DNA from: Planctomycetota bacterium
GTDB taxonomy: Bacteria > Planctomycetota > UBA1135 > UBA2386
Direction of reading: 5' to 3'
Assembly: GCA_027621295.1 (NCBI GenBank)
Contig: JAQCBR010000015.1
Span: forward strand, 1 to 49,988
Length of the DNA: 49,988 nt
How positions within the stretch are numbered: the first letter of the stretch is position 1; every line of letters starts with the position of its first letter. Under the pieces are notes generated by a model. The model was given only the letters and a program-made list of their open reading frames with translations, had not been told where the DNA came from and ran no database searches. This document shows positions 16,252 through 24,511 of the stretch, piece by piece. Both the position numbers and the translations under genes were made by a program.

Positions 16252-17329
16252 CGCGGCCGGTCACCAGGTAGACGGCGAAGCTGCCGAGCCAGTGGCCGCC
16301 CTCGTAGTGCTCGCCCGTGACCGAGGCGAGGCCCGCCTCGCGGTGCCGTCCCGCGGCGCCGCGAAGAGCGGGACCCCTCGGATCACCTTCCGGCAACCCG
16401 GCCGCGATGCCCTCGAGCATCCAAGCACGGGACAGGTTGAGCCCGTCCAGGTGCGCGAGCTTGCCGTCACTGCGATCGGTGACGACCGCGACCGGGAGGA
16501 AGCCGTCCGCCGCCGCATCGGTCGGGACCCCCGGCAACGCATCGCCGAGCCAGTCCGCGAATTCCTCGGCCGGCAGGATGCGTCGCATCAGGTCGGCGGC
16601 AGCCAGCCCTGGTGACAGGAAGTCCTGCCCGCCCGGCTCGAAGCGCAGCGGCCAGTCCCGATCTCCGACGTGGAACGCACGGCTGCGCTCGACCACGAGC
16701 TCAGCGAACGCGTCCTGGCCACGGGCTCTCGCCCAGTCGAGCATCAGCCCGAAAGCGAACGCCGTCTGCGAGTGCTCTCCCGTCCGGTTCGGGTGCGAGA
16801 GCTTGGGCAACCACGCTGCCAGCCGACGAGCGACCGCGTCCTCGAGCGGCTCGATCGCCCTGGCCCATCGACGCGCGTCGGGATCGTCGAACTCGTGGAC
16901 CTCGACCGCGAGCTGCAGCAGCCATGCGAGACCGTACGGACGCTCCCAGGCGGCGCGCCCCTCGCCTTCGAGGTAGGCGACCTCGGCGAGCAGGTTCTCG
17001 ACGGTGAGTGACCGATCGAGCGCCGCACGCGCGGCGGGCTTCCAGCTCGCGTCGTCCGCGGTCCTCAGCAGCCGGACCAGCAGCCAGTGCCCGTGCACGG
17101 CGCTGTGCCAGTCGAAGCATCCGTAGAACGCAGGCGTGAGGCGGGAGGGCGGGAGCGCATCCTCGTCGCGCTGCATCACGTGCGCGATCTTGTTCGGGTA
17201 CGGGCGGTGCACGCAGGCGAGAGCCAGGTCCGCGAAACGCGCGGCGAGGCCTGGGTCCACGGTCTGGGCGAGGACGGGTCCTGCCGCCAGGAGTGAAGCC
17301 AGGACCGGGACGAACCGTGAACAGCGCAT
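16232..17329 (-). CDS. DUF2891 family secreted protein
   Basis: 365 residues. The ATG at 17329 gives a clean signal peptide (VPVLASLLAAGPVLAQ, cleavage near residue 23). The mature protein is all-helical with family-typical blocks YGCFDWHSAVHGHW, ERPYGLAWLLQLA, GEHSQTAFAFGL, GGQDFLSPGLAAADLM and LDGLNLSRAWMLEGIA, and ends near TGEHYEGGHWLGSFAVYL. These match the DUF2891 family, which resembles alpha/alpha-toroid glycan-processing enzymes. Conserved His, Asp and Glu residues hint at a catalytic site, but no reaction is known. The frame continues upstream to 17575 without signal-peptide character. It is convergent with the subtilase and divergent from hemA. Confidence 0.9.
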   Translation of the reverse strand: MRCSRFVPVLASLLAAGPVLAQTVDPGLAARFADLALACVHRPYPNKIAHVMQRDEDALPPSRLTPAFYGCFDWHSAVHGHWLLVRLLRTADDASWKPAARAALDRSLTVENLLAEVAYLEGEGRAAWERPYGLAWLLQLAVEVHEFDDPDARRWARAIEPLEDAVARRLAAWLPKLSHPNRTGEHSQTAFAFGLMLDWARARGQDAFAELVVERSRAFHVGDRDWPLRFEPGGQDFLSPGLAAADLMRRILPAEEFADWLGDALPGVPTDAAADGFLPVAVVTDRSDGKLAHLDGLNLSRAWMLEGIAAGLPEGDPRGPALRGAAGRHREAGLASVTGEHYEGGHWLGSFAVYLVTGRGLAAPR

Positions 17330-17556
17330 GCGCGGAGGGTCCGCGCTCAGAGCCCTCCGGACAAGCGAACCGGGTCCGGAATTCGGCGCACGCCCCGACC
17401 CGGGTGAAAGGACCCCAGGTCGGACGCGTTGGACGGACGCCCGCCGCGACGGAGTCTCAATGCCGACCGAAACGACTGCCGGGAAAGCACTTCGGACCGT
17501 TTTTTTCGGCCACGAGTGACACTTCGATGACACTTGGCCGTTGCCTCGGGGCTGGA
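17330..17556. other. Divergent region between DUF2891 gene and the heme operon
   Basis: 227 bases upstream of hemA. It contains a 7-base T tract (17500-17506) and immediately after it an imperfect inverted repeat (17507-17540). ATG 17527 is an alternative hemA start. I see no convincing -35/-10. Confidence 0.5.
17507..17540 (+). promoter_or_regulatory. Inverted repeat in the hemA leader
   Basis: Arms CGGCCA (17507-17512) and TGGCCG (17535-17540), plus inner AGTG/CACT, give about 10 bp with a 2-base bulge and a 12-base loop, ending 16 bases before the chosen hemA ATG. It could be an operator or a leader hairpin near the ribosome binding site. Confidence 0.35.
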
Positions 17557-18732
17557 ATGTCCCTCGCCATGACACGGCTGACGCTTACGGGCAGCGACTT
17601 CTCGCGTGTTCCTCCCTCCCGGCTACGGGCCCTGTCCCAGGACTCGGAGCACATCCGGGCGCGGCTCGTCGAGCTGCGCGCGAGCGGGCACATCCAGGGC
17701 GGGTTCCTGCTGTCGACCTGCAACCGGGTCGAGGTGCTGCTCGACCTTCCCGCAGAGCACGACAGCTCGGTCTCCCCCGACGACGTCGCGCGCACCGTGT
17801 TCGGCGACATCGGCGAACTCCCGCTCCGTCAGCTCCACGGGCAGGACTGCGTGCGGCACCTGCTGTCGGTCGCGACCGGACTCGAGTCGATGGTGCTCGG
17901 AGAGGAGCAGATCCTCGGACAGCTCAGCCGTTCGTTCGCGCTCAGCGAGGAGCTCGGACTGATGTCGCGCGCACTGCACATGCTGCGCACGCGGATCATG
18001 GCCGCTGCGCGCGACCTGCGGCGCAGGACCGGCCTGACGCGCGCCGACCGCTCGGTCGGAGCCGTCGCCGCCGACGAGCTGGTCAAGGCAGGCCCCGCGC
18101 TGATGGTCGTCGGCGCCGGCGAGACCGCAAGACTGGCCCTCGACGTGCTGCGGCGGCGGAACGTGAAGGACGTCTGGATCGTCAACCGCACGTTCGAGAA
18201 GGCGGAGGCCCTGGCGCGCCACTACGGCGGCCGCGCGATGTCCCTCGCGGACTACCTGGCCGCTCCGCCCCGCGTCGACGGCGTGCTCTTCGCGGTCCAC
18301 AGCGACCGCCCGCTGCTGACGCCCGACCGCTGCTCGGGCCTGCGCCGCGTGATCGACATTTCGCAGCCCTCGGTCGTCGATCCTGCGATCCGGGATGTTG
18401 AGAGCCTCGAGCTCGTCGACCTCGACGCACTCGGCGGCCTGCTGGCCGACGAAGCGTCACGCCTCGAAGAGATCGCCGCGGTCGGCCGCGCACAGGTCGC
18501 CGCACAGGCCGAGGGTCTGTGGAGCCAGATCACCAACCGCGGCGCAGACCTCGGGCGCGTCGTCGACCTGCACGTCGAGAGCGCGCTCGAGGAACTGGAA
18601 CGCGCTCTCCGCGGCTCGCTCGCCCACCTGGGCGAAGCCGAACAGGCCGCCGTCCGCCAGCTCGTCCTGAAGACAGCCAAGCGGAACGCGCACTTCCACC
18701 TGAAGGACCTGCGTCAGCTCGCTCGAACCTGA
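17557..18732 (+). CDS. hemA: Glutamyl-tRNA reductase
   Basis: 391 residues from ATG 17557; ATGs at 17527 and 17569 are alternatives. The catalytic motif LLSTCNRVEVLL holds the nucleophilic cysteine, then GLESMVLGEEQILGQ and RSVGAVAADELV follow. The NADPH domain has LMVVGAGETARLALDVL and WIVNRTFEKAEALA, and a C-terminal dimerisation helix closes the protein. The enzyme reduces glutamyl-tRNA-Glu to glutamate-1-semialdehyde, the first committed step of the C5 heme route. The N-terminal strand is diverged: the usual GLNHKTAP-like motif reads LTGSDFSRVPPSRL. It is the first gene of a collinear heme operon, and hemCD follows after 38 bases. Confidence 0.94.
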   Translation: MSLAMTRLTLTGSDFSRVPPSRLRALSQDSEHIRARLVELRASGHIQGGFLLSTCNRVEVLLDLPAEHDSSVSPDDVARTVFGDIGELPLRQLHGQDCVRHLLSVATGLESMVLGEEQILGQLSRSFALSEELGLMSRALHMLRTRIMAAARDLRRRTGLTRADRSVGAVAADELVKAGPALMVVGAGETARLALDVLRRRNVKDVWIVNRTFEKAEALARHYGGRAMSLADYLAAPPRVDGVLFAVHSDRPLLTPDRCSGLRRVIDISQPSVVDPAIRDVESLELVDLDALGGLLADEASRLEEIAAVGRAQVAAQAEGLWSQITNRGADLGRVVDLHVESALEELERALRGSLAHLGEAEQAAVRQLVLKTAKRNAHFHLKDLRQLART

Positions 18733-18770
18733 CTCCGCATCGGGACCAGAGCCACTAGTCTCCTCCACCC

Positions 18771-20423
18771 ATGTTCGTCGTCGGAACCCGCGGCAGCGAT
18801 CTCGCCCTCACCCAGTCCACGGCCACGGCCGAGCTGATCCGTGCGCGGACCGGCGAGGACTTCCGGATCGAGATCATCCGGACGCGGGGCGATGCGATCC
18901 TCGACAAGCCGCTGCCGGAGATCGGCGGCAAGGGCCTGTTCACCGCAGAACTGGAGCACGCGCTGCGCGAGGGACGCATCGACATCGCGATCCACTCGCT
19001 GAAGGATCTGCCGGTCGAGGACCCCGAGGGTCTGACGATCGGAGCTGTGCCGGTTCGGGCGGACTCCGGTGACGTGCTCGTCTACGACCCCGCGCACGAG
19101 GACCCGGAGGGCGGCAGCATCCCCCTGTGCCACGGAGTCGCCGTCGGCACCTCGTCGCCACGTCGCGCGACCGCAGTACGCTCGCTCCGCCCCGATCTGG
19201 AGATCCGGGACCTGCGCGGCAACGTCCCGACCCGCGTCGACAAGGTGCGTCGCGGCGAATATGCGGGCATCGTGCTCGCTGCGGCGGGCCTCGACCGGCT
19301 CGCGCTGGACCTCGGCGGGCTGCGGCGGGTCGCGCTGCCCGGAGACCGCTTCGTGCAGGCGCCGGGACAGGGAGCGCTGGGCGTCCAGTGCCGCCGCGAC
19401 GACGCGCGGATCCTCGGCCTGCTCGGAGCGATCCATGATCCGGTCGCCGCCCGCTGCGCCCACGCCGAGAGAGCGGTGCTCCTCGGGCTCGGGGGCGGCT
19501 GCTCGATGCCGCTCGGCGTCCGCGTCCAGCGCGAGGACGACGGCAGGTTCGCGCTCCGCGCCGCGCTGTACGGACGGAGCGGAAGCCCAGCGCTCGGCGT
19601 GTTCCACGACGGGCTCGGTGACGATCTCGACGCGCTGGTCGTCGACGCGGTCGCCGCGCTCGAGCCGCTCGTCGCCGAACCGCTCCGCGGCCGCACCGTG
19701 CTCGTCGTCCGCCCGTCCGGAGGCGACAGCCGGCTGGCAGCGCCGCTCGCGGTCGCCGGCGCCACCGTCGAGACGGTCGCCGTCACGGAAGCGCTGCCCG
19801 TCCAGGTGTCGGAGACCGAGCTCCGTTCCGCGCTCGGCGACGACACGGCGCTCGCGTTCACGTCCGCACGCGCCGTCGACCGCCTCGTCGAGGAAGCGAC
19901 CTACGCGGGAATCGACCTGCGGGGGCGCACGACCTTCGCCGGCGGGCCGGCGACAGCCGCAGCCGCGCGCGCCTACGGACTCGACGTCCTGGCACCGCAG
20001 GCCGACGCCGGCGGTGGGAATGCGCTGGCCGACCTCATCGCCACGCAGGGCCTGCCGTCGAGCGCCACCCTCTGCTTCGCCTGCGCAGCGGATCGGCATC
20101 CGGAATTCGAGACGCGCGCCGCCGAACTCGGCTTTGTGGTGCGCGCGCTCCCGGTCTATCGCATCGAGCCCATCGTCGGCCTCGAGTGGCCGGTCGAGCA
20201 CTGCGATGCGATCGTCGTGACCAGCCCCTCGTCCGCCGAGGCGATGGTCCGACTCGGCACGCCGGAGCACCGCGCTCTCATCGCGATCGGTGCGACGACC
20301 GGAACCACTCTCGCCGAGCACGGCCTCGCGCACGGCACGGCCGACACGCCTACCCCGACCGGCGTCTTCGACGCGGTCACCGCGCGCATCGCGACCGAAG
20401 TCGACGCCGACGAAGTCAACTGA
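18771..20423 (+). CDS. hemCD: Fused porphobilinogen deaminase / uroporphyrinogen-III synthase
   Basis: 550 residues. Residues 1-300 are HemC: VGTRGSDLALTQS, EIGGKGLFTAELEHAL, IDIAIHSLKDLP, VGTSSPRRATAVRSL, LRGNVPTRVDKV, QAPGQGALGVQCR and the dipyrromethane-cofactor cysteine C244 in GLGGGCSMPLG. From about residue 305 (LRGRTVLVVRPSGGDSRLA) to the end is a HemD-type synthase with two Rossmann-like lobes (TALAFTSARAVDRLVE, CDAIVVTSPSSAEAMV, ALIAIGATTGTTLAEHG). One polypeptide thus joins four porphobilinogens and closes the ring to uroporphyrinogen III, which would limit escape of unstable hydroxymethylbilane. The frame is continuous with no stop between domains. A TAGTCT -10-like site lies 9 bases before the ATG. 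Confidence 0.93.
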   Translation: MFVVGTRGSDLALTQSTATAELIRARTGEDFRIEIIRTRGDAILDKPLPEIGGKGLFTAELEHALREGRIDIAIHSLKDLPVEDPEGLTIGAVPVRADSGDVLVYDPAHEDPEGGSIPLCHGVAVGTSSPRRATAVRSLRPDLEIRDLRGNVPTRVDKVRRGEYAGIVLAAAGLDRLALDLGGLRRVALPGDRFVQAPGQGALGVQCRRDDARILGLLGAIHDPVAARCAHAERAVLLGLGGGCSMPLGVRVQREDDGRFALRAALYGRSGSPALGVFHDGLGDDLDALVVDAVAALEPLVAEPLRGRTVLVVRPSGGDSRLAAPLAVAGATVETVAVTEALPVQVSETELRSALGDDTALAFTSARAVDRLVEEATYAGIDLRGRTTFAGGPATAAAARAYGLDVLAPQADAGGGNALADLIATQGLPSSATLCFACAADRHPEFETRAAELGFVVRALPVYRIEPIVGLEWPVEHCDAIVVTSPSSAEAMVRLGTPEHRALIAIGATTGTTLAEHGLAHGTADTPTPTGVFDAVTARIATEVDADEVN

Positions 20424-20455
20424 CCCCGACACACACCCCGACAGCAGACCGACCG

Positions 20456-21787
20456 ATGACCACGTCCTCTCCCGAGACCGGTTCGACCGAGACCGCCTGC
20501 CGCAACGCAGAGCTCTTCGCTCGCGCACAGGCCGTGCTGCCCGGCGGGGTCTCGTCACCCGTCCGTGCGTTCCGCGCGGTCGGCGGCACCCCTCTGTTCG
20601 TGCGCGAGGCGAAGGGCGCGACGTTCGTCGACGAGAACGGCACGCGGTACCTCGACTTCGTCCAGTCCTGGGGGCCGCTGATCCTCGGTCACGCCCACCC
20701 GGAGATCCTGTCCGCAGTGCAGGACGCCGCCAGCCGCGGCCTGACGTTCGGCGCGCCCCACACGGGTGAGGTCGAACTCGCCGAGCGGATCGCGAGGCAG
20801 TACCCGGGCATCGATCGCGTCCGCTTCACGTCCTCCGGAACCGAGGCGACGATGTCGGCGCTGCGACTGGCCCGAGGCGCGACGGGACGGGATCGCATCC
20901 TCAAGTTCTCGGGCTGCTACCACGGTCACAGCGACGGGCTCCTCGTCGCGGCCGGCAGCGGCGCGATCACCCTGGGCGAACCGTCCTCCGCGGGCGTGCC
21001 GGCCGACGTCGCCCGACTGACTTCCGTGCTACCGCTCGACGACGAGGCGGCGTTGGACGCCTACTTCACCGCACACGGAGACGAGACCGCGGCGGTGATC
21101 CTCGAGCCGATCCCCGCGAACAACGGTCTCCTGCTCCAGCGACCCGAGTGGCTCCGCCACCTGCACGAACTCGCCGCCCGGCACGGCGTCGTGACGATCT
21201 GGGACGAGGTGATCTCCGGCTTCCGCGTCGGGCTCGGCGGGGCCGCGGCCGTCTACGGCATCACCCCCGACCTCGTGACCTTCGGCAAGATCGTCGGCGG
21301 CGGGATGCCCTGCGGTGCGTTCGCCGGGGCCGCCCGGCTCTTCGACCGGCTCGCGCCGCTCGGACCGGTCTACCAGGCGGGCACGCTGTCCGGGAACCCG
21401 ATCGCGATGGCGGCCGGCAACCGGACTCTCCAGATCCTCGAGCGTGACGGCGTGCACGACCAGCTGGAAGCGCTCGGCGACCGGCTCGAGCGCGGCGCAC
21501 GCGCGATGATCGATGCGCACCCGGACTGGCGCGTGGCGTTCGTGCGCCAGGGCTCGCTGTTCTGGTTCGCCTTCGGTGATCGGACCGTTCCCCGGACGGA
21601 CTCCGCGATCGCCGCGGACGCAGCCGCGCTCTACCGGCGATTCTTCGCGGCCTGCCTCCGCGAGCAGGTCTACCTCGCGCCGTCCGCCTACGAGGTCGGC
21701 TTCCTGTCGGCGGCGCACGGGGACGCAGACGTGGATCGGGCGATCGCCGTGTTCGAACGCGCACTCGCGGAGACCTTCTCGGCCTGA
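20456..21787 (+). CDS. hemL: Glutamate-1-semialdehyde 2,1-aminomutase
   Basis: 443 residues, close to the usual 430. Class-III PLP aminotransferase fold with LPGGVSSPVRAFRAVGG at the N-terminus, SSGTEATMSALRLAR, GCYHGHSDGLLVAAGSG, EPIPANNGLL, WDEVISGFRVG, PLP lysine K278 in TFGKIVGGGMP, and QAGTLSGNPIAMAAG. It converts glutamate-1-semialdehyde to 5-aminolevulinate and so completes the C5 route begun by HemA. The ATG at 20456 is the first in frame after the hemCD stop, 32 bases away. The histidine kinase gene follows after 23 bases. Confidence 0.96.
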   Translation: MTTSSPETGSTETACRNAELFARAQAVLPGGVSSPVRAFRAVGGTPLFVREAKGATFVDENGTRYLDFVQSWGPLILGHAHPEILSAVQDAASRGLTFGAPHTGEVELAERIARQYPGIDRVRFTSSGTEATMSALRLARGATGRDRILKFSGCYHGHSDGLLVAAGSGAITLGEPSSAGVPADVARLTSVLPLDDEAALDAYFTAHGDETAAVILEPIPANNGLLLQRPEWLRHLHELAARHGVVTIWDEVISGFRVGLGGAAAVYGITPDLVTFGKIVGGGMPCGAFAGAARLFDRLAPLGPVYQAGTLSGNPIAMAAGNRTLQILERDGVHDQLEALGDRLERGARAMIDAHPDWRVAFVRQGSLFWFAFGDRTVPRTDSAIAADAAALYRRFFAACLREQVYLAPSAYEVGFLSAAHGDADVDRAIAVFERALAETFSA

Positions 21788-21810
21788 GCCGCTCTCGGCT
21801 CGCTCCGCCC

Positions 21811-22794
21811 ATGCGCAAGCACACGTCGCTGGTCTTCGGCCTCGTCGTGCTGGTCTGCCTGACCCAGATCGGGTGGTGGATCACGTTCCAGGTCCGGGAG
21901 GCGTCGCGCCTCGAGACCGTCGCCGAACACCTCGACGCGGGCGAGATCCAGGCCGCGCTGCGCGCGCTCGAAGCGACCTACCCGGGTGAGTTGGCCGAGA
22001 CCGCACGGAGCCGGCGGGCGATGTTCGCGTCCGAGGGAGCCGCGCTCGGCCTCCTCGTCCTCGTCGGCGTCGTGTTCTTCTACGCCACGCTGCTGCGGGA
22101 GCGCCGGTTCCGCGACAACCAGCAGCGGTTCCTCGCCGGCGCCACGCATGAGCTGAAGACCCCGCTGACGACGGTCCGCCTCGGCCTCGAGTCCCTCGAG
22201 CAGGGCACGCTGCCGGAGCCCCGCCGCGGCGAGTACCTCCGCGGCATGGTCCGCGAACTCGACCGGCTCGAGCGCGGACTGACGAACATCCTCACCGCAG
22301 CTGGCCTGGAGGCGAGCGGGACGCGGCCCCGTGAGGTCGACGACCTCGCCGCGGACACCCGTCGCGCGATCGAGGCGTTCCGGGAGCGCTGCGCCGCGGC
22401 CGAGCTGTCGACCAGCGCGGACGAACTGCAGAACTGTCCCGTCCGCCGGGATCCAGCCGCGATCCGGATCGTGCTGCACAACCTGCTCGACAACGCGGTC
22501 CGATACACGCCTCCCGGTGGCCGCATCCTCGTCCGGGTGCGTCGCGTGGGTCACGAGGCCGAGCTGTCGGTCACGGACACGGGCCGCGGCATCGCGCGCG
22601 AGGATCTCGAGCGCATCTTCGGTCGCTTCGAGCGCGGATCCGGCTCCGAGCACCTGGGTGGGACCGGTCTCGGACTCGCGTTGGTCCGCGAGCTGGTGCA
22701 GTCGCACGGAGGCACGGTGTCGGTCTCGAGCGACGGTCCCGACCGCGGCTCGTGCTTCACGCTGCGCCTGCCGCTGGCGGAGGAATCCGCATGA
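21811..22794 (+). CDS. Sensor histidine kinase within the heme operon
   Basis: 327 residues. TM1 at about 7-28, an extracytoplasmic loop of about 45 residues, TM2 at about 73-93, then HisKA with phosphoacceptor H113 in ATHELKTPLTTVRLG and a HATPase domain with N box VLHNLLDNAVRYTPPGG, G1 VTDTGRGIA, F box IFGRFERG and G2 GGTGLGLALVRELV. There is no HAMP or PAS domain, so the small loop or the membrane part is the likely sensor. Its stop overlaps the start of the response regulator (ATGA), making a cognate pair. The position between hemL and hemE suggests control of, or by, tetrapyrrole synthesis; the signal is unknown. Confidence 0.93.
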   Translation: MRKHTSLVFGLVVLVCLTQIGWWITFQVREASRLETVAEHLDAGEIQAALRALEATYPGELAETARSRRAMFASEGAALGLLVLVGVVFFYATLLRERRFRDNQQRFLAGATHELKTPLTTVRLGLESLEQGTLPEPRRGEYLRGMVRELDRLERGLTNILTAAGLEASGTRPREVDDLAADTRRAIEAFRERCAAAELSTSADELQNCPVRRDPAAIRIVLHNLLDNAVRYTPPGGRILVRVRRVGHEAELSVTDTGRGIAREDLERIFGRFERGSGSEHLGGTGLGLALVRELVQSHGGTVSVSSDGPDRGSCFTLRLPLAEESA

Positions 22795-23489
22795 CCCGCT
22801 GGTGCCTCGTCGTCGAGGACGAATCGCCGCTCGGCGAGATGGTCGTCGACAACCTCGTGGCCGACGGGATGTTCGCCGAACTGGTGCGCGATGGCCGCTC
22901 GGCCCTCGAACGGCTCGAACGCGGCGGCGTCGACCTCGTGATCCTCGACATCATGCTGCCGTTCGTCGACGGCTTCGAAGTCCTCAGACAGATGCGCGCA
23001 CGGGGCGACGACACGCCGGTGCTGATCCTGTCGGCCCGCCAGGCCGACGACGACCGGATCCGCGGGCTCGAACTGCGCGCCGACGACTACTTGACCAAGC
23101 CGTTCAACCTGCGCGAGCTGCTGCTCCGCGCACGAGCGCTGCTCCGCCGGGCCGCCCCCACACCTGCCGGCGCCGACGTGGTCGGCATCGGCGAGGCGCT
23201 GGTCGACTTCCGGGCGCACGAGATCCAGGTCGCCGACGGGTCCAGACGTCGCCTCAGCGACTCCGAGGTGAAACTCCTGCGGCTACTGACCTTTCGTCCT
23301 GGAGAGGTCGTCTCCCGCAAGGAGATCCTCGACCACGTCTACGGCAGCTCTGCGCTGGCGGCGACGCGCACCCTCGACAACCTCGTGCTCGCGCTGCGCC
23401 GTGCGCTCGAGAGCGACACCCGCCATCCCCGCCATCTGCACACCGTCCGAGGCGTCGGCTTCCGCCTGACCCTCGCCCCCGAGTCATGA
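22791..23489 (+). CDS. OmpR/PhoB-family response regulator
   Basis: 232 residues. Receiver domain residues 1-120 with acidic pocket VVEDES, phosphoacceptor D53 in VILDIMLPFVDGFEVL, the switch Ser in LILSARQAD and DDYLTKPFN. A winged-helix DNA-binding domain spans about 135-230 (LSDSEVKLLRLLTFRPGEVV, TLDNLVLALRRAL, VRGVGFRL). ATG 22791 overlaps the kinase stop and its own stop overlaps the hemE start, both as ATGA, so the pair is translationally locked into the heme operon. It probably regulates this operon or respiration genes; the target is inferred only from position. Confidence 0.94.
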   Translation: MTRWCLVVEDESPLGEMVVDNLVADGMFAELVRDGRSALERLERGGVDLVILDIMLPFVDGFEVLRQMRARGDDTPVLILSARQADDDRIRGLELRADDYLTKPFNLRELLLRARALLRRAAPTPAGADVVGIGEALVDFRAHEIQVADGSRRRLSDSEVKLLRLLTFRPGEVVSRKEILDHVYGSSALAATRTLDNLVLALRRALESDTRHPRHLHTVRGVGFRLTLAPES

Positions 23490-24511
23490 CCGCTGCCGAC
23501 CCGAACGCCCCGTTCCTCGCCACGTGCCGCGGCCGCGCATCCAGCCGCCGGCCTCTGTGGATCATGCGTCAGGCCGGGCGGTACCTGCCCGAGTACCGCG
23601 CGGTTCGACAACAGGTCTCGTTCCTGGAGATGTGTCACGCCGCCGAACATGCGGCGGAGGTGACGCTGCAGCCTCTCCGCCGCTTCGACCTCGACGCGGC
23701 GATCCTGTTCACGGACCTGCTGATCCCGGTCGAACCGATGGGCGTCGGCCTCACCTACGATCCGGGGCCGCGCCTCGCGACGACGGTGGAATCGATGGAC
23801 GCCGTGCGCGCGTTGAAGATCCCGGACCCGGAGCACGACCTCGCGCCGATGCTGGACACGGTCCGGCTGCTCCGCGCGGAGCTGCCTGCGGACAAGGCGC
23901 TGATCGGCTTCGTCGGCGCGCCGTTCACGATGGCCTGCTACCTCGTCGAAGGGCAGGGCTCGAAGAACTGGGACGCGACGCGACGCCTGATGTTCGCCGA
24001 GCCGAAGGTGTTCGACGCGCTGCTCGACCGCGTCGTCGACTGCCTCGCGCCGCTGGTCGACGCACTCCGCCGCGCCGGGTGCGACGCGATCCAGGTCTTC
24101 GATTCGTGGGCGTCCGTGCTATCCGCGGACGACTACGCCCGGCGCGCGGCACCGCGCACCGACGCGCTGCTCCGGACCGCGCGGGATGCGGGTGCCGTGG
24201 CGATCAACTACTGCAACGGTGCGGCCCAGCACGTCGACCGCCTCGCCGCGTCGCCGGCGCACGTGACGGCCGTCGACTGGCGACTGCCGATGCGGGAGGT
24301 CCGGCGGCGACTGCCGTCCGAGATGGTGGTCCAGGGCAACCTGGACCCGACGACGCTGTTCGCCGACGAAGCAACTCTCCGCGCCGAGGTCCGCCGCGTT
24401 TGCGACGAGGCGGGCGAGGGGCGGCACATCTTCAACCTCGGCCACGGCATCCTCCCGCAGACGGACCCAGCCACGGTCGCGGCCATCATCGAGGAGGTCC
24501 ATCGGTGCTGA
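23486..24511 (+). CDS. hemE: Uroporphyrinogen III decarboxylase
   Basis: 341 residues, the usual size. The signature RPLWIMRQAGRYLPEYR is at the N-terminus, then AAILFTDLLIPVEPMG, GFVGAPFTMACYLVEG, IQVFDSWASVLS, VDWRLPM, VVQGNLDPTTLFA and IFNLGHGILPQTDP. It removes the four acetate carboxyls of uroporphyrinogen III to give coproporphyrinogen III in the cytoplasm. Start ATG overlaps the response-regulator stop (ATGA). Its last bases overlap the GTG of hemN, so the three genes are coupled. Confidence 0.97.
   Translation: MTAADPNAPFLATCRGRASSRRPLWIMRQAGRYLPEYRAVRQQVSFLEMCHAAEHAAEVTLQPLRRFDLDAAILFTDLLIPVEPMGVGLTYDPGPRLATTVESMDAVRALKIPDPEHDLAPMLDTVRLLRAELPADKALIGFVGAPFTMACYLVEGQGSKNWDATRRLMFAEPKVFDALLDRVVDCLAPLVDALRRAGCDAIQVFDSWASVLSADDYARRAAPRTDALLRTARDAGAVAINYCNGAAQHVDRLAASPAHVTAVDWRLPMREVRRRLPSEMVVQGNLDPTTLFADEATLRAEVRRVCDEAGEGRHIFNLGHGILPQTDPATVAAIIEEVHRC

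Noticed and set aside
17490-17506. Rho-independent terminator at the T tract before hemA
   Set aside because: No convincing GC-rich stem ends at the T tract on the plus strand; on the minus strand the nearby hairpin is followed by A residues.
18714-20558. Minus-strand open frame of 614 codons opposite hemCD
   Set aside because: Same composition artefact; low-complexity translation and the sense strand encodes unmistakable HemC and HemD motifs.
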